Below are positions 1-12,092 of a stretch of DNA of 64,000 nucleotides, piece after piece. The notes under the pieces were generated by a model. It was not told the origin of the DNA. It made no database searches and worked only from the letters and a program-made list of their open reading frames with translations. Made by a program: the position numbers and the translations under genes. How positions within the stretch are numbered: position 1 is the first letter of the stretch; each line of letters starts with the position of its first letter. Origin of the DNA: Lithodes maja (taxonomy: Eukaryota; Arthropoda; Malacostraca; Decapoda; Lithodidae); assembly GCA_037953745.1 (NCBI GenBank), contig JBAKBP010003234.1, positions 62,001 through 126,000 of the forward strand. The letters are read 5' to 3'.

Positions 1-54
1 GGCACTTCTCTTCGCTCTCTCCGGCAACGGGGCCTGCCAATAACCTTTCACTAT

Positions 55-1102
55 TTACACCTTAGTGATAAACGAGGCAGCCCCGATGCGGTCTATGGGG
101 TCGTCAACTCTGGGTAATGGATAGGCGTCTGTCAGGGATAATGCACCCACACTCTTGCAATCAACACAAACATTGATCTTGCCACTCAACTCAGGTTGCA
201 AAGTCACTGGCAACGACCACTCACGATATCCTTTATCCCTCAGACCCTTCTCCAACATGAAGACTAGCTCTGCTTTCACGACAGGCTGTTGAGCAGGATT
301 TATACGGTAGGGAGCCAATTTGAGCCTTGCACTGTCTCCAGCCTCCATGTCGGGTTCAACCCCGTACATCAGGCCTGGAGAATCAACAACCATGCGGACG
401 TACTGCCACAGCCTAGTAAACAACTTCTCTTGACGCTTAGGAACAAGAGGTTGCAACTTGTCTCGAAGAACAACATGCTCAGTGTCCTCCCACAACCCAG
501 CCGAGACCGCAGCTTCTAAACTATAGTCTCCCTCCTTCTCCACCTCTGTCCCTAAAACAGCCAGGTCATAAGAGGGACAATCTGTACCACCTGTGCAGTC
601 ACTCCCACAGTTCATAAGTGCTAATGCTTCCCCGCCGATACCGTACATGCGCACCCCCGTATTCCTTGCGACTACATCTGCCTGCGCACCATCACCGCCT
701 TCAGCGCCACGGCCAGATACAGTCGGTCTATGGTAGGGCTGTTACATTTTACTAGGGCAGCATTGGGAGGCTATGCGACGATCGGGCGTATCTACTTCAT
801 AGTTAACCTCACTAATCTGCTTAATGGCCTGATACTGACCACCACCCTTAGCAGCCATGGGTCGACCCTGACCTGACAACCATGCCAAAGCCTCGTCGCC
901 CACCTTGAACAACTGATACAACGAGGCCAACGGTTTACTCACACCCAAGTGACCTGCCAGCGGAACATCGTGCACCGCATGAGTTGTGAGGCCTGGCTGC
1001 TCGGCACAAACAGTGGGGTATGAACCGAGCAGGTGCTGGATCGCTGCACACTGTTGCTCAGGCAGGTGCTCAAGCGCTCCCACAGCCACCTGCCTCGTGT
1101 TT
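55..1102 (-). pseudogene. Scrambled Gypsy pol remnant of copy A (integrase ends plus start of RT)
   Basis: The protein starts with the linker LPEQQ..AIQHLLGSYPTV, then jumps at an HDV motif into the integrase N-terminal stretch (PLAGHLGVSKPLASL), then into the integrase C-terminal stretch (VGDEALAW..TPDRR), with the catalytic core missing. A TAA at about 742 follows. The same frame reopens and carries a second, diverged linker (GGEALALMNCGSDCTGGTDC) and a second copy of the RT start, where APYRINP and YPLPRVDD match VPYRVPP and YPLPRVDD of intact elements. A stop at 55 falls at the KVDLVKGYWQ position, and homology continues past the window edge. The RT signature lies off the window. Element B has the same order, so the mosaic predates both copies. 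Confidence 0.75.
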
Positions 1103-1309
1103 CAAAGAAAATCAAGCAACAACAGGTCTAGTGACCCTTCTAGGCTGCTTGTCCTCCAAAACACTGAGGATCAAGTGTCCAAACAGTGGTTTAGAGTGGG
1201 TAAGGGAACATTGGAAAGGGAACTACTGCCCTAGAACTAATGTCTGTGGCAGGATTAGGAAGTTAGTAGGGGACAGATGGGTTAGTAACTGAGGGGGGAT
1301 AAAATAAAG

Positions 1310-2953
1310 TTATTCATTTACAAACGCAGTCAGTCGCGGGTTTGATGCGAGATATTTGTCTAAGCGGAGTTTAAATGAATCAACGGTGCTGCAGTCTATA
1401 ACGTCTCGGGGAAGCCCATTCCACAAGTTGACAACTCGATTGAAGAAGAAATTCTTAGATTCGTGCGAGTTAAAAGATTTACCAATAATTTTGCAACCAT
1501 TTCCCCGCGTGTAATTAGATTGGTCGATAGTGAAGTACTTACTACAGTTCATATTGTCGATGCCTTTTATGATTTTGAACACTTGAATTAAGTCACCTCT
1601 TAATCTGCGCTGGGTTAAAGGAAATAGATTTAATTCTCTAAGACGCTCTTCGTATGGTTTGTTCTTTAGGCTAGGTATCATTTTGGTAACTCTACGTTGA
1701 ACTCGTTCTAGCTTGTTTATATCTTTTTGGTAATAAGGGCACCAGGATTGAACGCAGTATTCTAGAAGAGGGCGGACTAAGGAATTGTAAAGGGTTAGGA
1801 TAACTTCTTTGGATTTACGCTCAAATGACCTGCCTATAAAGCCAATTATTTTGTTTGCCTTCTTAACAACTTCTGAACATTGTTGACTCGGTTTTAGGTT
1901 ACTCGATATTGTTACTCCCAGATCGGTTTCTTTGTTTACATTCTTAAGCTGAGTGCCATTCATCGAATAGTTTGCTTTCTCATTTAGGTATCCGATATGT
2001 AGTACTTTACATTTATCCGCATTGAAACTCATTTGCCAAATTTGGGCCCAACATGACAATTTATCTAGATTGTGTTGCATATCGTCAACTTGTTCTTTTG
2101 AGAGTACGCTATTTGCAATTTTTGTATCGTCAGCAAATTTTGAGATTGTACAGGTGAGACCCTCATCTATGTCGTTGATGTAAATTAGAAAGAGAATTGG
2201 TCCTAGTACCGATCCCTGGGGTACCCCGCTACTTACATTGGTCCATTTAGATGCCTTACCGTTTATGACTACTCTTTGCTTTCTGTCGCTGAGCCAATTT
2301 TCTATCCATTTCAACACACCGTCTTGTATTCCATGCGCTATTAGTTTTAGCAGTAAACGTTTGCGGGGAACTTTGTCAAAGGCCTTTTGAAAATCAAGGT
2401 ATATAATATCTACAGCTTTACTCTCATCGTAGAGGTTGAGGATATCGTGGAAGAAGTCTAAGAGGTTTGTTAAACAGGAACGTTTTTTATGAAAGCCGTG
2501 TTGAGTATCTTTAAGTAAGTTATTTGCCTCTAAGTGATTTACGAGTCTGTCTCTTATGACCGTTTCTAGCATTTTACATACAATTGAGGTTAAGCTAATT
2601 GGACGATAATTACTGGGTAGGGATTTGCTGCCTTTTTTGAATATAGGTGTTACGTTGGCTAGCTTCCACTGATCAGGCATAGTCCCAGACTGCAAGGATT
2701 CATTGAATAGCAATGTCAGTGGTTTGGAGAGCTCATCCTTAGCTTCCTTTAGAACTCTAGGTGAGATTGTATCAGGTCCAGGCGTTTTATTTACCTTGAG
2801 TTTATCTAAACAATTCAATACTTCTCTCTCTGTAACGGTGATATTGCTTAGAACATCTGAATTATCAATCTGAATCGGCGATGGTGTAGGGATATCACTG
2901 AGGTCTTCGGTTGTAAAAACTGATGCAAAGAAGGTATTGAGGGCATTACTCAT
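1310..2953 (-). pseudogene. LINE reverse transcriptase (Jockey/CR1/L2 group)
   Basis: This open stretch of about 547 residues carries the ordered RT blocks of a non-LTR element: TPGPDTISPRVLKE, WKLANVTPIFKKGS, NYRPISLTSIVCKMLE, HGFHKKRSCLTNLL, IIYLDFQKAFDKVP, SSGVPQGSVLGPILFLIYIND, and the catalytic FADDTKI. It ends with the C-terminal block TQRRLRGDLIQVFKIIKGI, common in CR1/L2/Rex-type elements. The RT copies element RNA at the nicked target by target-primed reverse transcription. The first methionine shown is not the true start, because the frame is homologous upstream but is broken by a frameshift near 3045 and a stop near 3155. The RT core itself looks intact. Clade assignment within the Jockey superfamily is uncertain. 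Confidence 0.85.
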
Positions 2954-3157
2954 TTGTACTTCGTCTTTGGTGTATTCTCCATTTTCATTGACTAACGGTC
3001 CAACAGTTGAAGTAACTACTTTTTTCTTTCTGATATAACTATAGAATTATTTCGGGTTTGTTTTACTTTGATTCGCAACATGTAACTCCAGGGTCTTTTT
3101 ACTTTGCTTAATTAACTTTTTGGCTTTGCGTCGTAGCTCTACAAATTTCACCCGTTC

Positions 3158-3671
3158 TTAGTCATTTTGTGAGGATTTTAATCTATCATTAGCAAATTTT
3201 TTAGCAAGCAGACAGTCTGAAATATCTTTATTCCACCATTTGGGCTTATCATTATGGCCTGGACGCCGTATTTTCGATGGTATGCAGTCTTGCACTGCCT
3301 TAAGGTAAGTGGTTGTGAAACACTCCCAAGATGTATTTATGTCGTTATTGTTAGTCAGAAAGCTCCAGTCAGTTTCTTTAAGCTTTGATTTAAGTTTATG
3401 AAAATTTGCTTTCTTGAAATTAGGGACTTTCTCAATGCTGCTATTTGATTTGTTACTAGTACACTTTAAAGTGAAAGTTATCGTACGATGGTCGCTGTTA
3501 CTGAATTCATCACCAACATTCAAATTCTCTATTAATTCTTCTTTTGTTGCGAGTACAAGGTCAAGCACATTATTACCACGGGTCAGAGATTGTACAAATT
3601 GAAAAAGTGAACTCTCTTGCAAGTTAGCATAGAGGTCGTGTCCAGAGTGTGAAGTAAGAATATCCCACTGA
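3158..3671 (-). pseudogene. C-terminal end of LINE endonuclease and EN-RT linker
   Basis: Residues NVLDLVLATKEELIENLNVG followed by FSNSDHRTITFTL match the end of an exonuclease-endonuclease-phosphatase fold, with the conserved SDH motif near its C-terminus. The catalytic N-terminal part is missing, as expected for a 5'-truncated LINE. The frame is fused by chance to the upstream Gypsy gag-protease frame, so a naive reading gives one chimeric protein. A stop at about 3155 separates it from the RT. Confidence 0.75.
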
Positions 3672-5942
3672 TCCTCCGAGACATGACAATCCCAACTTTC
3701 CACCACCTGTGCCTCACTGCCCCCCTCTCCTTCTCCACCTTGGCCGCTGCAGACCAACACAGGGACAGTAGGCTGCTCAGGTGGGCGCCTCACAAACTCC
3801 TTCAACAGGTTCACATGACATGCTTCCCCGTCCTCATCGAGTTCAATAGCCCCGTTCCCACAACTCTCAAGACTAAGATCTTCTAGTTGCACCTGGGAAC
3901 TAATCTGTCGCGGAGTGCCATCACGCCCTACCATGTCACTAGGGGGGACAGGTTCATGGGCCACTCCGGAGCTCAATTTTGGTGCAAGTACCGAGTCACC
4001 AAGGAGTGTCGCTGGGTCCAAACTCACAACCCGACCACCAGCCTCGACTTTCTCCTTCCGACCCTTCCTCCGCTGGTCTGAAACCTGGGTACTAGGCTGT
4101 GACACCTGAGCGGACTGAGATCTCTCGAGCCCCTCTTGCCCCTCCCTACTCGTGTCGGCCGCCCTCTCGGCAACGACTAAGGGTGGAACCTCGGAAGCAG
4201 GTACCGCAAAGTCGTTACCGAAAAGGAGGTCGACCCCCTCAACTGGCAATTTCTCCACAACACCCACATCCAACTCCTGTGCCACACCGTCCACCTCAAG
4301 CTCCACTCTGACCAGCGGGTAAGACCGCGTAGCATTGATACCTTGAACCACCACAACCCGAGCCGCGTTAATAGGCTTGCCAGTGAAGTTCTTAATAAGG
4401 GTCTGGGAAGCGCCCGTATCACGCAGCAACTCAAGCCTATGCTCCACACCAGCCCACCTCACAGTGCCGTGCCCCCTATGACCGCAAAAGGCATCTCGGA
4501 CGGGTGACGAGCCCTCCTGCTGCTTCTGCACAGAATGTGACTTCGCAACCGACATATTACCCCGGGCAAACGCGGAAGACCTCAAAGACACACCGATGTT
4601 GCTCACTAGTGACACCACTGCTGTAGGCGGTGTGCTCGGACATGAGCGCACAATATGCCCCTTCTCATGACACTTGAAACACTTCACTTCGCTCTTGGAC
4701 TTCCTCTGAGGTGAGGAAGGGCCCTGGCCTTTCTTTAACGGGGAAGTGTTTCGACTTGGGATCAACATTGGCACCAGTACTCTTAAATGGGTAATTTGTT
4801 GTGTCATTAATTCGGGGGAGGGGGGGGGGGGGAGTGGTACGCTCCTGGTTACCTGCCTCAGCTCTCTGTGCAGACCCGCACCCACGAATCAATGACACCC
4901 TAAGGTCAGCCAGCTCAGCCGCCTTCTGCAGAGTTTTTGGTTGCTTTTCTTTCAGGTTAAGAGTCAAGTCACTGCCAGTACATTTAAAAAATTGCTCTAA
5001 CAACACTAATTGCTTTACTGCATCAAAAGTAGTTGCCTTCTCCGACCTCAACCAATTTTCAAATGCATCTGACAGCTCTGTAACGTGTTCCTGGAAAGTA
5101 ATCTCCTTTCTTTTAGGAACAGCCCTAAACTTCAGCCTATAGGTCTCTGGCTGTAGCTCATACGCCCTCAGGAAAGCCTCTTTCAATGCCTCATATTCAA
5201 CACAAGACTCTAGGGGTAAAGCATCGTACGCATTGAATGCTTTCCCCGTCAATCGTGAAGAGACAAGGGCTGCCCACTTCTCCTCGGGCCATTGGTGCTC
5301 CCGGCACTTTTTCTCAAAACGGAGAAAGACTTCTGTAACTCCTAACTCATCAAACACTGGAACCAACTTTAGTAGATGCGACAGGGACTGGTCATGGGGT
5401 CGACCCCCCTGGACGACCCGGTTCCTCGTAACCTCTACACGAGTTTTCTCTAGGTCAACATCGGCACAATACCTTGCAGACTCAGCCTGATACCTATACT
5501 TGAGCTCAGCCTCATGCTTCTGCTGCTCGAGCTCAGCCTCATGCTTTCGCTGCTCGAGCTCGGTCTGTCGCTCTTGCTGTTTAAGTTCGGCCTGTCGCTC
5601 CTGCTGCTTAAGTTCGGCCTGTCGCTCCTGCTGCTTAAGTTTGGCGAGCTCGAGCTGAAACAACATCTCGGGAGACAACCCTTGAGGAGGGGGTGCTACT
5701 ACCGGGGACCCACCCAGTGAGTCACTTAGAGGCATACCCAACCGCCAGCGGGCATCGGCCTGCGGGAACCTACTCGGCTCCGGAACCCGAGGGGGCGCCA
5801 TGATAGGAGTTGAGTGGAATGGGGGCTGGGACGAAGGTGCCCCAGCTCCCGCTCCACCCGAACCCCCATGCACCCCACCCAGGACATAGGTAACCAGCTC
5901 ACTTCTCGACAAACCGCTAGTACCGGAAAACCCTAAGACCGT
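3672..5942 (-). pseudogene. Gag and protease of copy A (frameshifted, integrase deleted)
   Basis: The 5' part (to about 4740) encodes Gag. A proline-rich N-terminal stretch is followed by a charged coiled-coil with tandem nonapeptides of the type LKQQERQAE. Next is a SCAN-like capsid region (AYDALPLES, RAYELQPETYRLKFR, LLEQFFKCTGSDLTLN). A frameshift at a short C run near 4739-4746 moves the reading frame. The continuation carries a CCHC zinc knuckle (CFKCHEKGHIVRSC) and a retroviral-type aspartic protease with an intact LLRDTGASQTL site. After ELDEDGE the protein jumps straight to CHVNLLKEFVRRPPEQ, which in intact elements lies after integrase. Gag would bind and package the RNA, and the protease would mature it. 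Confidence 0.8.
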
Positions 5943-7708
5943 TGTTACGACCGGCACTACGAAATAAACAAGGGCACTTAATGATGGACTAGAAGATAGG
6001 CTATATCTGCAACAACGGTACGCTAATTCCAAACCCTCGAACTATTACGCCGGTGAACAAAACACTTAAACCCTCCAGAGTTAATCTACTGGATAACAGG
6101 GTATCAATTAACTGGGTTTTAGTGCACTTCTACAAAGGCTTTCCGGTGACGGCAAAGCCTACTCACAACAGGAGTACTTTACGTTAATAAAATGCTCTCA
6201 AGTAATAACAATGCTTAAATAAACTATAATAAGATTTAATAAAGGAGTGTATGCTTATGTTAACTTTAGTGTGAGTCTGTACTCAACACTAAACTCTTCA
6301 ATGCTCTATGAAAACACTGGAAGTCTAGTCCTACAGCAATCAGATAAAGAATCTTCTGAAAACGTCTGATGCTCTAAGATGCTCGTCGAATATAGAAAAG
6401 AAATAATGCAGGGGCAGGACACCAAAGCGTGCATCTTAAATACACCAACAAGTAGGATACATATATATAAAACAAGGGAGTGTAACAACTCTGTGACAGC
6501 ACTAATAATAGCCACTCAAAAACAGTACTTCCTTAGCCAACGTAACAGCCAAACTGGGTTGTGCACTATGCATCAACCTAGGCATAAATAAGGCGTGAAT
6601 AATTCCTAAAGCATACGCACGTAAAGTTATTAAACACAATGCCGTCTTTCTCACTAATAAAGTCTAGCAGTGGCATAAAAGGTACCAGGAAACTAGGCAG
6701 AGCGCAAGCATGCTCGTAGCCTACTGTCTCCCCTTGAACAGATTTCCCTTATGTTACGTTAAGTGACTAGGAGGCTCTCTTGGTAAGTCCAGATCTCAAG
6801 TATCTGGTCTTACCCTGGCGCTCCACAAAGGTCAAGAAAATGAGGTAGCAAGCATATAAGTAAGAGTAGGCAAAAGCCCTTCACTTGTATACTGCTACAC
6901 TCGCAAAGGAAAAATATGCACAAGGGTTACAGGCTACCTAGCTTCGTCGAAGTCGTACAGGCTCTGACTTGCCACATACATAACTCAGACAACGACCAAA
7001 GATACCATCCACTGTCTAGCATTAAATAATAGGAAAGAACAACTCAATAATTAGAAGCACCCCAATGCTATGCTACCATGTGACTATGACTCTAATAATC
7101 CCTAAAGCTAGTGCAAAACATATATGTGAAAACTGGTGCTGGTAATACGACTGGCCGATAAGTAATTGAATAAAGATGAGAAGTATTGGAAAAGAAGAAG
7201 TTCAGAGAGAGAAACAGTAGTACAGGGGATTAGATTGGGGGACAGATTGCAAGGGACATCTAGGACCAAGCACACCATGCCAAGCTCTGAAGGAGAAACG
7301 CGGGTAGGAGCCCCGCACCACCTTACTAGGACAGCGTCCTCCAATCACAGACGACTACGTCATGAAGAGCAGGTGTCATATGATGCGCCAGGCCCGCCGG
7401 CCAATCAAGAGCGTGGGAACCTCCGCCCGAGCGAGGGAGTCACACGTACATACACACGCACATATTACCACCTCGCTGCTCGCTCTCTTTCTCCTTATAA
7501 CTTCACACAACATATCTTATACTCTATCAATGATATAAAATACTTCCAAGTGTCACAGACATGAATAAAGACCACCACTGATCTGTCTGTGACAACATGA
7601 ACACTAAGAAAGAAAGAACATCGTTCTACGATTATTATAGCCCATTTCACTGCCCTGGCGAGCGCTAGCGAGTTACGAGTACATTCTGGCAAGCTGGCCT
7701 GCGTAACA
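5943..7708 (-). repeat. Gypsy LTR shared by copies A and D
   Basis: On the minus strand the LTR begins TGTTACGCAGGCC and ends GGTCGTAACA. It is 1,766 bp and is recognisably related to the 1.84-kb LTRs of element B (shared stretches such as CTCCAGAGTT and TCAAGNAAATGAG). It is bordered on the right by the polypurine tract of copy D and on the left by mid-gag of copy A. It therefore acts as the 3' LTR of D and the only visible LTR of A. One LTR between two internal regions fits unequal recombination between two elements. Confidence 0.8.
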
Positions 7709-7726
7709 CCCCGCCCAAGATGTGGG
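7709..7726 (-). promoter_or_regulatory. Polypurine tract of copy D
   Basis: The minus strand reads CCCACATCTTGGGCGGGG directly before the LTR start TGTTACGC. The core ATCTTGGG is shared with the tracts of element B (AAAATCTTGGGGG) and C (AAAATCTTGGGGGGG). It would prime plus-strand DNA synthesis. Confidence 0.6.
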
Positions 7727-8119
7727 ACGTTTTAACCTCAGGTAAACGCCACATCTGACCAGACAGAATGCTCATCAACCCCGCCTCACCCAGCTACTCC
7801 CCCAAGTTGTAAAAACAAGGCACAATCACAAACAGAAAACACTTCATTTTATAAAAAAAAATCTACAAAACACTTCCCCAAAATATTAGTAACACTTTGA
7901 CAATATTACGCTCAACGAGCAAGCTTCACCAAGCCTAGCCTACTAAGACAAAAACACAGGATGTCTTAGATTCTTGCTGTAACATACTGCACTTATATAC
8001 TATCAAAAAGAAAGAGTTTTTATGTGAGGTTTTTATATTTTTAATAGTGTTTTTGGCGGCGTTGCACTACAGGGACAAGCCTAATTTTTCTCCACTCAAC
8101 CAAACACACCTGTGGTGAT

Positions 8120-9373
8120 CTACCCTGGGTCCTCCACCCTGGACAAACAGTCAGCTATCACATTGTCACAACCGGCAATATGGCGAATGTCTAGGTTATA
8201 CTCCTGCAACATTAAGGACCATCTGGTTAGCCTCATATTCCGGTTGTGGAACTGATTCAAAAACTTCAAAGGGTGGTGGTCAGTGTAAATCACCACGACT
8301 GGGCCAAAAGCGGGAACATACACCTCAAAGTGCCTGAGCGCCAGCACAATGGCCAGAAGCTCCTTCTCTACCACTGAATAGTTCTGTTGTGCCGAGTTGA
8401 ACTTTTTAGAAAAGAAGCTTACTGGGTGTTCCACACCTTCTGTGTCTGTTTGCAACAAGACGGCACCAGCCCCTACGCCGCTAGCATCTGTCGCTAGCTG
8501 AAAAGGTCTTGAGAAGTCTGGGGCCCTGAGTATGGGGTGAGTGCACAAAAGATGCTTCACCAGTGAGAAGGCCTTCTCACACTCAGGTGCCCACCCAAAC
8601 TTTTTCGTCTTTGCAAGTAGGTCCGTCAGAGGAGCCAACACCGAGGAGTATCTGCGGTAATACCCAATCATGCCCAAGAACCTCATGATCTGTCTCTTGA
8701 TGGTCGGCCTGGGGAACTGGTTAATAGCCTGTATCTTGGTAAGGGGGGGGGGGGGGGGGCGGCACACCTGGCCTAACCCTACCACAAACCCCAAATACTG
8801 CACAGTTGCCCGAACAAAATCACATTTTCCCAGATTGACCACCAAATGAGCCTCACTCTGCCTCCTGAACAGTGCCCCGATGTGCTCACAATGGCTTTCA
8901 AAGTCATCATCGTAGATTATCACATCATCTAGATAAACGGTGCAGTTAGGGATCTCCGCCACTAACTCATTCATCAGGCATTGGAAAGTTGCAGGTGCAT
9001 TCTTCAGCCCATACGGCATAACGTTGCAACGGTAAGTGTTCCCATCCACCACAAACCCGCACACCTGCTTTGCCCGCTCAGACAACGGCACCTGCCAGTA
9101 ACCTGTGACAAGATCCACCTTGGTGAGGTAACGTTCACACCCGATCTTGTCAACACTGTCATCTACGAGGGGAAGAGGGTAGGCATTGGTGGGGGTTAAG
9201 CCGTTCAACCGCCTGAAGTCAATACAAAACCTGACCTTGCCGTCTGGTTTAGGCTGCAGAGTGACGGGAGATGTCCACCTAACCGCCCCTTTTTCTATCA
9301 GCCCCCTCTCCAACATGTAGCCTAACTCCGCTCGGAGAGCCGTAAGTTTAATGGGAGGTACACGATAGGGCAC
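8120..9373 (-). pseudogene. Reverse transcriptase and RNase H of copy D
   Basis: About 417 residues cover a Ty3/Gypsy RT (VPPIKLTALRAELGYMLERG, VRFCIDFRRLNG, catalytic VYLDDVIIYDD, LGFVVGLGQV). RNase H follows (LATDASGVGAGAVLLQ, ELLAIVLALRHF, YTDHHPLKFLNQ, NVIADCLSR). The final residues, RVEDPG, match the ends of elements B and C. The RT-connection joint holds a 17-base G/C homopolymer (8743-8759) coding for a run of prolines, at the very place where element C changes frame. Upstream the frame is broken at a 6-G run (9383-9388), which separates it from the integrase-linker frame. Active-site residues are present, but the element as a whole is broken. Confidence 0.85.
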
Positions 9374-9382
9374 TGATTTAAA

Positions 9383-10842
9383 GGGGGGTGGTCTCCAAAA
9401 TCCACATCATGCACCGCATGAGTTGTGAGGCCTGGGTGCTCAGCAAACACAGTGGGATATAAACTGAACAGGTGCTGGATCGCTGCACGCTGTTGCTCAG
9501 GCAGGTGCTCAAGCGCTTCCACAGCCACCTGGTTCGTGTTCCCCGCCCACTGATCCGCCGAGACATGACAATCCCAACTCTCCTCCACCTGTGCCTCACT
9601 GCCCCCCTCTCCTTCTCCACCTTGGCCGCTGCAGACCAACACAGGGACAGTAGGCTGCTCAGGTGGGCGCCTCACGAACTCTTTTAACAGGTTCACATGA
9701 CAGAGCTGATTTTTCTTCCGCCTATCCGGAGTAGCCACAAGGTAATCTAGGTCAGATAACTTACGCACGACCTTGTAAGGACCGACAAACTTGGCCGACA
9801 GGGGATGGCCTACTAAGGGCAATAAGACCAAAACCTCCTGTCCTACCACAAACTCCCGGAGCTTTGCTTTGATGTCATACCGATCCTTCATCAAGGCCTG
9901 ATTACCTACCAAATTTCTCCCTGCCAACTCCAGTCTTTTCAGCATCCTGTCTCTACTCTCGAGGACAAACTTAATTAGAGAACATGGCGGCACAGTCCCT
10001 TCCCAGATCTCTCTCACCATGCTCAGAGGACCTCTACCCTGATGCCCGAAAACTAACTCGTTGGGGCTAAACCCAAGGCTCTCCCCAGGTACCTCTCGTG
10101 CCGCAAATAAAACGTACGGTAGCCCTAGGTCCCAATCCTTGCCGTTCTCCAAACAGTAGCACCGCAACATGCTTTTCAAAGTGGAATGCCATCTTTCCAA
10201 CACCCCTTGACTCTCTGGGCTATAAGCTGAAGAGACAACCGTGTTGATCCCATGCTGCTGCATGGTCTGTTTAAAGAGTGTGGACGTGAAATTCGACCCT
10301 TGGTCCGACTGAATTTCCTGCGGGTACCCGTATCTCGAGCAATACAACAGCAAGTTTCGCACAACAGTTTTAGACTTGCTATTTCTCATAGGGTATGCAT
10401 CAGGGTAGTGAGTGGAGACGTCCATGAGGGTTAGCAAAAACCTGTTTCCTGCACTAGTGGGAGGCAGAGGGCCTACCATGTCGATGATAACCTTGCTGAA
10501 GGGAGGACCAATAGCATGCACTGGGTGCAACGGAGCCTTAGGTATGCTCTGATTCGGCTTTCCCACCCTCTGGCAGATACCACACATCGCCACCCACGCC
10601 GAAACTTGGGCTTTAATACCTGGCCACCAGAACAACCTAGATAACGAGGCCAACGTTTTACTCACACCCAAGTGACCTGCCAACGGAACATAGTGCGCCA
10701 ACCGCAACAGGCTATCACGACACTTCTCAGGGACCACCAACTGGTCAACCACTCTTGCCCCACCATCCCAACTACATCTGGGATCCAAAAAACGGCGGTA
10801 CAGGATTCCCCCCAACATGAACAAAATCTCCCGGCTTTGCAT
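9383..10842 (-). pseudogene. Integrase and linker of copy D
   Basis: The protein has an HHCC zinc domain (LAHYVPLAGHLGVSK with MCGICQ), a DDE core (VIIDMVGPLPP, IQSDQGSNF, SPESQGVLERW) and a C-terminal region (VVGQEVLVLLPLVGHPLSAKF). It then passes into CHVNLLKEFVRRPPEQ and the linker that precedes RT. Integrase inserts the DNA copy of the element. Its position ahead of RT is the Gmr1-type order. The frame ends out of register with RT at the 9383-9388 homopolymer. Upstream it is out of register with the protease near 10815-10835, at T and G runs. The catalytic triad looks complete. Confidence 0.85.
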
Positions 10843-11608
10843 CCCCGTCCTCGTCGAGTTCTATAGCCCCGTTCCCACAACTCTCAAGCCCAGGATCTTC
10901 TACTTGCAACCGACATATATCCGAGGGTGCCAACCTATCTAAATGCTCCTGAAGCAACTTGTGGCCACCCCAAATAGTGGGCTGCTCAAGCCTTGCCTGC
11001 TTCGCCTGGGAACGTTTATGTCGCGGAGTGCTAACACGCCCTACCATGTCACTAGGGGGGACAGGTTCTGGGGCCACTCCGGACCTCATAATGGGTGCAA
11101 GTACCGAGTCACCAAGGAGTGTCGCTGAGTCCAAACTCTCAACCCGACCAGCCTTGACTTTCTCCTTCCGACCCTTCCTCCGCTGGTCTAAAACTTGGGT
11201 ACTAGGCTGTGACACCTGAGCGGACTGAGACCTGGTGACAGCACACGCCATCTGCGGCATCTGGCACCTCTCGAGCCACTCTTGCCCCTCCCTACTCGCG
11301 TCGGCCGCCCTCTCGGCAACGACTGAGGGTGGAACCTCGGAGGTGGGCACCGCAAAGTCGTTGCCGAGAAGGAGGTCGACCCCCTCAACTGGCAATTTCT
11401 TCACCACACCCACATCCAACTCCCGTGTCACACCGTCCACCTCAAGCTCCACTCTAACCAGCGGGTAAGACCGCGTAGCATTGATGCCTTGAACCACCAC
11501 AACCCGAGCCGCGTTAATAGGCTTGCCAGTAAAATTCTTAACAAGTGTCTGGGAAGCGCCCGTATTACGCAGAAACTCAAGCCTATGATCCACACCAGCG
11601 CACCTCAC
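10772..11608 (-). pseudogene. Aspartic protease of copy D with active-site Asp changed to Asn
   Basis: The region aligns with the proteases of A, B and C (INAARVVVVQGINATRSYPL, GVDLLLGNDFAVP). The catalytic motif reads LRNTGASQTL where the others read LRDTGASQTL, so the nucleophilic aspartate is asparagine and the protease should be inactive. Downstream the frame runs into the start of the integrase region (AIELDEDGDAKPGDF) before shifting. Stops separate it from gag. Confidence 0.8.
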
Positions 11609-12092
11609 AGTGCCGTGCCCCCTATGACCACAAAAAACATCTCGGACGGGTGACGAGCCCTCCTGCTGCTTCTACACCGGCGGTGACTTCGCAACCTACT
11701 GTTTACCCCGGGCAAACGCGGAAGACCTCAAAGACACGCCGATGTTGCTCACTAGTGACACCACTGCTGTAGGCGGCGTGCTCGGACATGAGCGCGCAAT
11801 ATGCCCCTTCTTATGACACTTGAAACATTCCACTTCACTCTTGGACTTCCCCTGAGGTGGGTAAGGGCCCTGGCCTTTCTTTAATGGGAAGGGTTTCGAC
11901 TTGGGATCATAATTGGCAACAGTATTCTTAAATGGATAATTAGTTGTGTCATTAATTCGGGGGGATGGAGTGGTACGCCCCTTGTTACCTGCCTCAGCTC
12001 TCTGTGCAGACCCGCACCCACGAATCAATGACAACCTGAGGTCAGCCAGCTCAGCCGCCTCCTGCAGAGTTTTTGGTTGCTTTTCTTTCAGG
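11609..12092 (-). pseudogene. C-terminal part of Gag of copy D
   Basis: It contains the end of the SCAN-like capsid region (adjacent to LSLIRGCGSAQRAEAGNKG) and a CCHC knuckle, CFKCHKKGHIARSC, that would bind RNA. Two stops near 11696 and 11673 separate it from the protease. It is cut at 12092, where a TTAA-flanked repeat starts. Copy A shows the undisturbed sequence CAGGTTAAGAG at the same gag position, so the insertion used the TTAA present in gag. Confidence 0.75.

Larger units (their letters stand above)
1103..3671 (-). mobile_element. 5'-truncated CR1/L2-like non-LTR retrotransposon inserted in copy A
   Basis: Gypsy coding sequence stops after the DQW codons on one side (about 3671) and resumes at VAVGALEHL on the other (about 1102). 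The 2.57 kb between holds the end of an endonuclease domain and a full reverse transcriptase in LINE order. About five bases of the Gypsy target are missing and no clear target-site duplication is seen. The 3' end reads ATTTTCTTTG, which loosely recalls CR1-type terminal octamers. Stops and a frameshift between the two coding parts show that it is dead. Boundaries are good to about 10 bases. Confidence 0.8.
1..7708 (-). mobile_element. Copy A: rearranged non-autonomous Gmr1-like Gypsy element, cut by the window edge
   Basis: Read on the minus strand, this copy starts with an LTR (7708 to 5943), runs through gag and protease, then through a scrambled pol, and leaves the window at base 1. The LTR joins directly to codons well inside gag, so the primer binding site, leader and gag start are missing. 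The integrase catalytic core is absent and the flanking pol segments are fused at the same junction as in element B. A LINE is inserted at 1103-3671. Two nonsense codons (around 742 and 55) interrupt a frame that is otherwise continuous over the last 1.1 kb. It is an older relative of element B. The left LTR lies outside the window. Confidence 0.8.

Noticed and set aside
3158..4885. A single protein fusing a retroviral-type protease with a LINE endonuclease
   Set aside because: The fusion is an accident of the LINE insertion into copy A; the LINE part is 5'-truncated and followed by stops.
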